Below, piece after piece: positions 5,357 to 6,978 of a stretch of 6,978 nucleotides of DNA (positions within the stretch are counted from its first letter, which is position 1; each line of letters starts with the position of its first letter). The DNA lies in assembly GCA_023539445.1 (NCBI GenBank), contig JAKCEW010000024.1, forward strand, positions 1 to 6,978, in the 5' to 3' direction. The stretch comes from Candidatus Terraquivivens yellowstonensis. Its GTDB lineage: Archaea; Thermoproteota; Nitrososphaeria_A; Caldarchaeales; Wolframiiraptoraceae. The notes under the pieces are model-generated. The model was not told the origin of the DNA. It did no database searches and was given only the letters and a program-made list of their open reading frames with translations. The position numbers and the translations under genes are program-made.

Positions 5357-5710
5357 ATGGCTCTGGAGGAAACGCGTGAAAAATTCGAACAGATACCCAA
5401 TCTTTTGGCTGTATTAACTGTGGCTGGAGGTTATGAACACGTAGATAGGCTTGCCTACTCGAACTCCAAGGGGCTGGCGCTTTATTATCTACGTGAGGCT
5501 ACTCGTGCTTTTCATGCTATTAAAAGATCACCGGGCAATCTTCCAGAAGATGTTAAGAAACTCATAGAAGAAGTCAATTCCGACTATCTGGATTTTGAAA
5601 TAAGAACCATACAAGAAAAAGGGAATGACACAGGAAAGCTACGAGAAATGCTGTCCTATATATGTTCTAGAGCGCTTGCTAAATCCTCAAAATACATCAA
5701 GGAGAAATAG
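5357..5710 (+). CDS. csa5: Csa5, small subunit of the type I-A surveillance complex
   Basis: This is a 117-residue, mostly helical protein. The segment NLLAVLTVAGGYEHVDRLAY followed by SNSKGLALYYLREATRAF resembles the N-terminal half of Csa5 (Cas11a), the small subunit that binds along the crRNA-target groove of the type I-A Cascade. There are no membrane segments or metal motifs, and no enzymatic role is expected. The second half (about 60-117) is charged and variable, as in other members. It is the first gene of the plus-strand operon and lies 14 bp before cas7, which is its normal place. The ATG is preceded by a TATA box at the leaderless distance. The family assignment rests on the recalled pattern, length and position; small subunits diverge fast. 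Confidence 0.88.
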   Translation: MALEETREKFEQIPNLLAVLTVAGGYEHVDRLAYSNSKGLALYYLREATRAFHAIKRSPGNLPEDVKKLIEEVNSDYLDFEIRTIQEKGNDTGKLREMLSYICSRALAKSSKYIKEK

Positions 5711-5714
5711 GAGG
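5710..5714 (+). promoter_or_regulatory. Shine-Dalgarno of cas7
   Basis: GGAGG overlaps the last base of the csa5 stop and stands 10 nt before the cas7 ATG. Unlike the first genes of both operons, this internal gene has a canonical ribosome-binding site, which fits the pattern of leaderless first genes and Shine-Dalgarno-led internal genes. Confidence 0.7.
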
Positions 5715-5724
5715 GAGAATCCAA

Positions 5725-6690
5725 ATGAAGGATGCATTTATAAGTATTCGTGGCAGGGTTGCGATAAACGTCGAAGCACTCAACATGACAGAATCTGTCG
5801 GAAATTATGTCAAGCATAGACGAGTACCGGTAATGCTGAAAGACGCGGATGGAAGTTACTCTGTATATTTTATGCCAGCAATATCGGGAGAGAGTATAGC
5901 TCACGGCCTTCAAACAGCAATCGCAACGCTTGGTAAGGAGAATGGATTAAAGGTATGCAAACTATGCGAGAAGGGGATATTCCTTAAGAGCACGAATAAA
6001 GCAGTTTTTAAAGAGTCTTTCGGCGAAGATGCGGATGAAAAAAATATCGAGAAGACAGTTATAGAAAATTGTGTCGTCGAAGATCTTGGAGGATTTCTCT
6101 ACGCAGAGGAGGCTAATGTGAAGAGAACCTCCAACTTCTACGTTGGATACATGATTCCTGTCTATGAAGTTGCTAAGAACGTGGTTATAGAGCCACAACT
6201 CCACAGCAGATATGCTCTTGGAACAAAGTTCGTCAAGCGCGGCGAGCAAAACGAGGAGCAAGGACAGATGCTGTACTATGTTGAGCTCACCTCTTCCGTC
6301 TATACTTTCAGTCTAGATATTGACACGCAATATATAGGCAGACTTACATTTGACGTTAACGAAGCAGGTAAAGAAGTCATATCAAATGATGAACGACTTA
6401 AAAGGGCCTATGTTTTACTGGATGCCGCAAAGGTACTCATGGTTGAAAATAGTTTTGGCGCGAAGAAAACTAGATTCCTACCAATAACGGGCTGGGAAAG
6501 CATGGTCATAGCCGTGTCAGACAAGCCTTGGACAGTGCCCAGCCCATTCACACAGGACTACATAAATAATGCGAAAAAGAAATGCGAAAAGATTAACTAC
6601 AATACCAAGCTCCACATTCATGAAGGAAGCGGGTTTGAAAGCTTCTTACATGATACGATAGAAGAAATAAAGGTGCGACTCAAGGGATAG
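5725..6690 (+). CDS. cas7: Cas7 (Csa2), backbone subunit of the type I-A surveillance complex
   Basis: Cas7 polymerises along the crRNA spacer and forms the helical backbone of Cascade. The 321-residue protein matches the Csa2/DevR-type Cas7 family in length and motifs. It has an N-terminal RAMP strand (FISIRGRVAINVEALN), the loop MTESVGNYVKHRRVP, PAISGESIAHGLQ at about 51-63 (fold core), and FGAKKTRFLP at about 244-253. A Cys78-x-x-Cys81 pair (CKLCEKG) lies in the variable insertion; whether it binds metal cannot be told. It follows csa5 by 14 bp and precedes cas5 by 6 bp, the usual csa5-cas7-cas5 order. The gene is complete and has a clear ribosome-binding site. Confidence 0.95.
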   Translation: MKDAFISIRGRVAINVEALNMTESVGNYVKHRRVPVMLKDADGSYSVYFMPAISGESIAHGLQTAIATLGKENGLKVCKLCEKGIFLKSTNKAVFKESFGEDADEKNIEKTVIENCVVEDLGGFLYAEEANVKRTSNFYVGYMIPVYEVAKNVVIEPQLHSRYALGTKFVKRGEQNEEQGQMLYYVELTSSVYTFSLDIDTQYIGRLTFDVNEAGKEVISNDERLKRAYVLLDAAKVLMVENSFGAKKTRFLPITGWESMVIAVSDKPWTVPSPFTQDYINNAKKKCEKINYNTKLHIHEGSGFESFLHDTIEEIKVRLKG

Positions 6691-6696
6691 CCCTAA

Positions 6697-6978
6697 ATGA
6701 TTGGCATCCGTTTTGATTTAGAGTTTGTCTGGGGCTTCCAATGTAAGGTCGTCGGGCTGTCAAAGTCATCACCATCATTTTATTATCCGCCGCCTACGAC
6801 GATACTCGGTGCGATTGCTGAACAAATCGCTAAAGAGTATAAAATAGGCGAGAAAAGGGGGAAAGAGATAATACCCTTACTGAGTGCTAATCTACTAGCA
6901 TTGGGTATAAAGCCATTAAACTGCACGCCAGTAAAATTCTCAGACATAAATCGTCTTATAACATTAAAAGTTACAGGA
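6697..6978 (+). CDS. cas5: Cas5 (Cas5a), 5' part, cut by the window edge
   Basis: The first 94 codons are present and the frame is still open at the last base. The protein begins MIGIRFDLEFVWGFQCKVVG, a RAMP strand. It continues with the Cas5 hallmark YYPPPTTILGAIAEQIA at about residues 29-45 (family pattern PP-[ST]-x-[LI]-x-G). Cas5 caps the crRNA 5' handle in Cascade. The ATG is fixed by an in-frame TAA at 6694-6696 and lies 6 bp after the cas7 stop; no strong Shine-Dalgarno is visible. Genes for Cas3 components and the large subunit (Cas8a) would be expected next, outside the window. Confidence 0.93.
   Translation, partial: MIGIRFDLEFVWGFQCKVVGLSKSSPSFYYPPPTTILGAIAEQIAKEYKIGEKRGKEIIPLLSANLLALGIKPLNCTPVKFSDINRLITLKVTG

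Noticed and set aside
1-6978. Insertion sequence, tRNA, toxin-antitoxin or an unknown defence gene hidden among the cas genes
   Set aside because: Every stretch above about 125 bp is covered by the array or a recognised cas gene. I saw no terminal inverted repeats, target duplications or tRNA-like folds.

Overview
The window is a CRISPR array plus most of a type I-A CRISPR-Cas locus from an archaeon. I would guess a hyperthermophilic member of the Thermoproteota (Crenarchaeota). The reasons are the gene set (csa1, csa3, csa5, cas7/csa2, cas5a), the short 25-bp unstructured repeats whose crRNA-sense strand ends in ATTGAAAG (the crenarchaeal crRNA 5' handle), archaeal BRE/TATA promoters, and genes that look leaderless. 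Genus and species cannot be fixed from this sequence.

Layout. Bases 1-733 hold 12 identical repeats and 11 spacers of 35-43 bp. The array is read on the minus strand from a leader at 734-836, so the spacer at 672-708 is the newest and the old end runs off the left edge of the window. Bases 837-5233 hold a minus-strand operon in the order cas6 - csa3 - csa1 - cas1 - cas2 - cas4. It combines crRNA processing (Cas6), CARF-type regulation (Csa3) and spacer acquisition (Csa1, Cas1, Cas2, Cas4), and it ends in a hairpin plus T-tract just before the leader. Bases 5234-5356 are a compact divergent promoter region. From 5357 the interference operon runs on the plus strand: csa5 (small subunit), cas7 (backbone) and the first 94 codons of cas5, cut by the window edge. 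The large subunit and Cas3 components expected next lie outside the window.

How the parts work together. Csa1, Cas1, Cas2 and Cas4 capture and insert spacers at the leader end. The array transcript is cut by Cas6 to give crRNAs with an 8-nt handle. Cas7, Cas5 and Csa5 form the surveillance complex. Csa3 probably ties transcription of the acquisition genes, and perhaps other parts of the locus, to a cyclic-oligoadenylate or similar signal.

The system is recognisable and I do not see an undescribed one here. The most unusual point is cas2: it has no ATG, GTG or TTG start, begins most plausibly at a CTG three bases after the cas1 stop with a well-placed Shine-Dalgarno, and lies in the same frame as cas1, separated only by a TAG. 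Also notable are a perfect 10+1+10-bp palindrome just upstream of csa1, paired leaderless promoters between the two operons, and a spacer that appears to cover a translation start site in its target.
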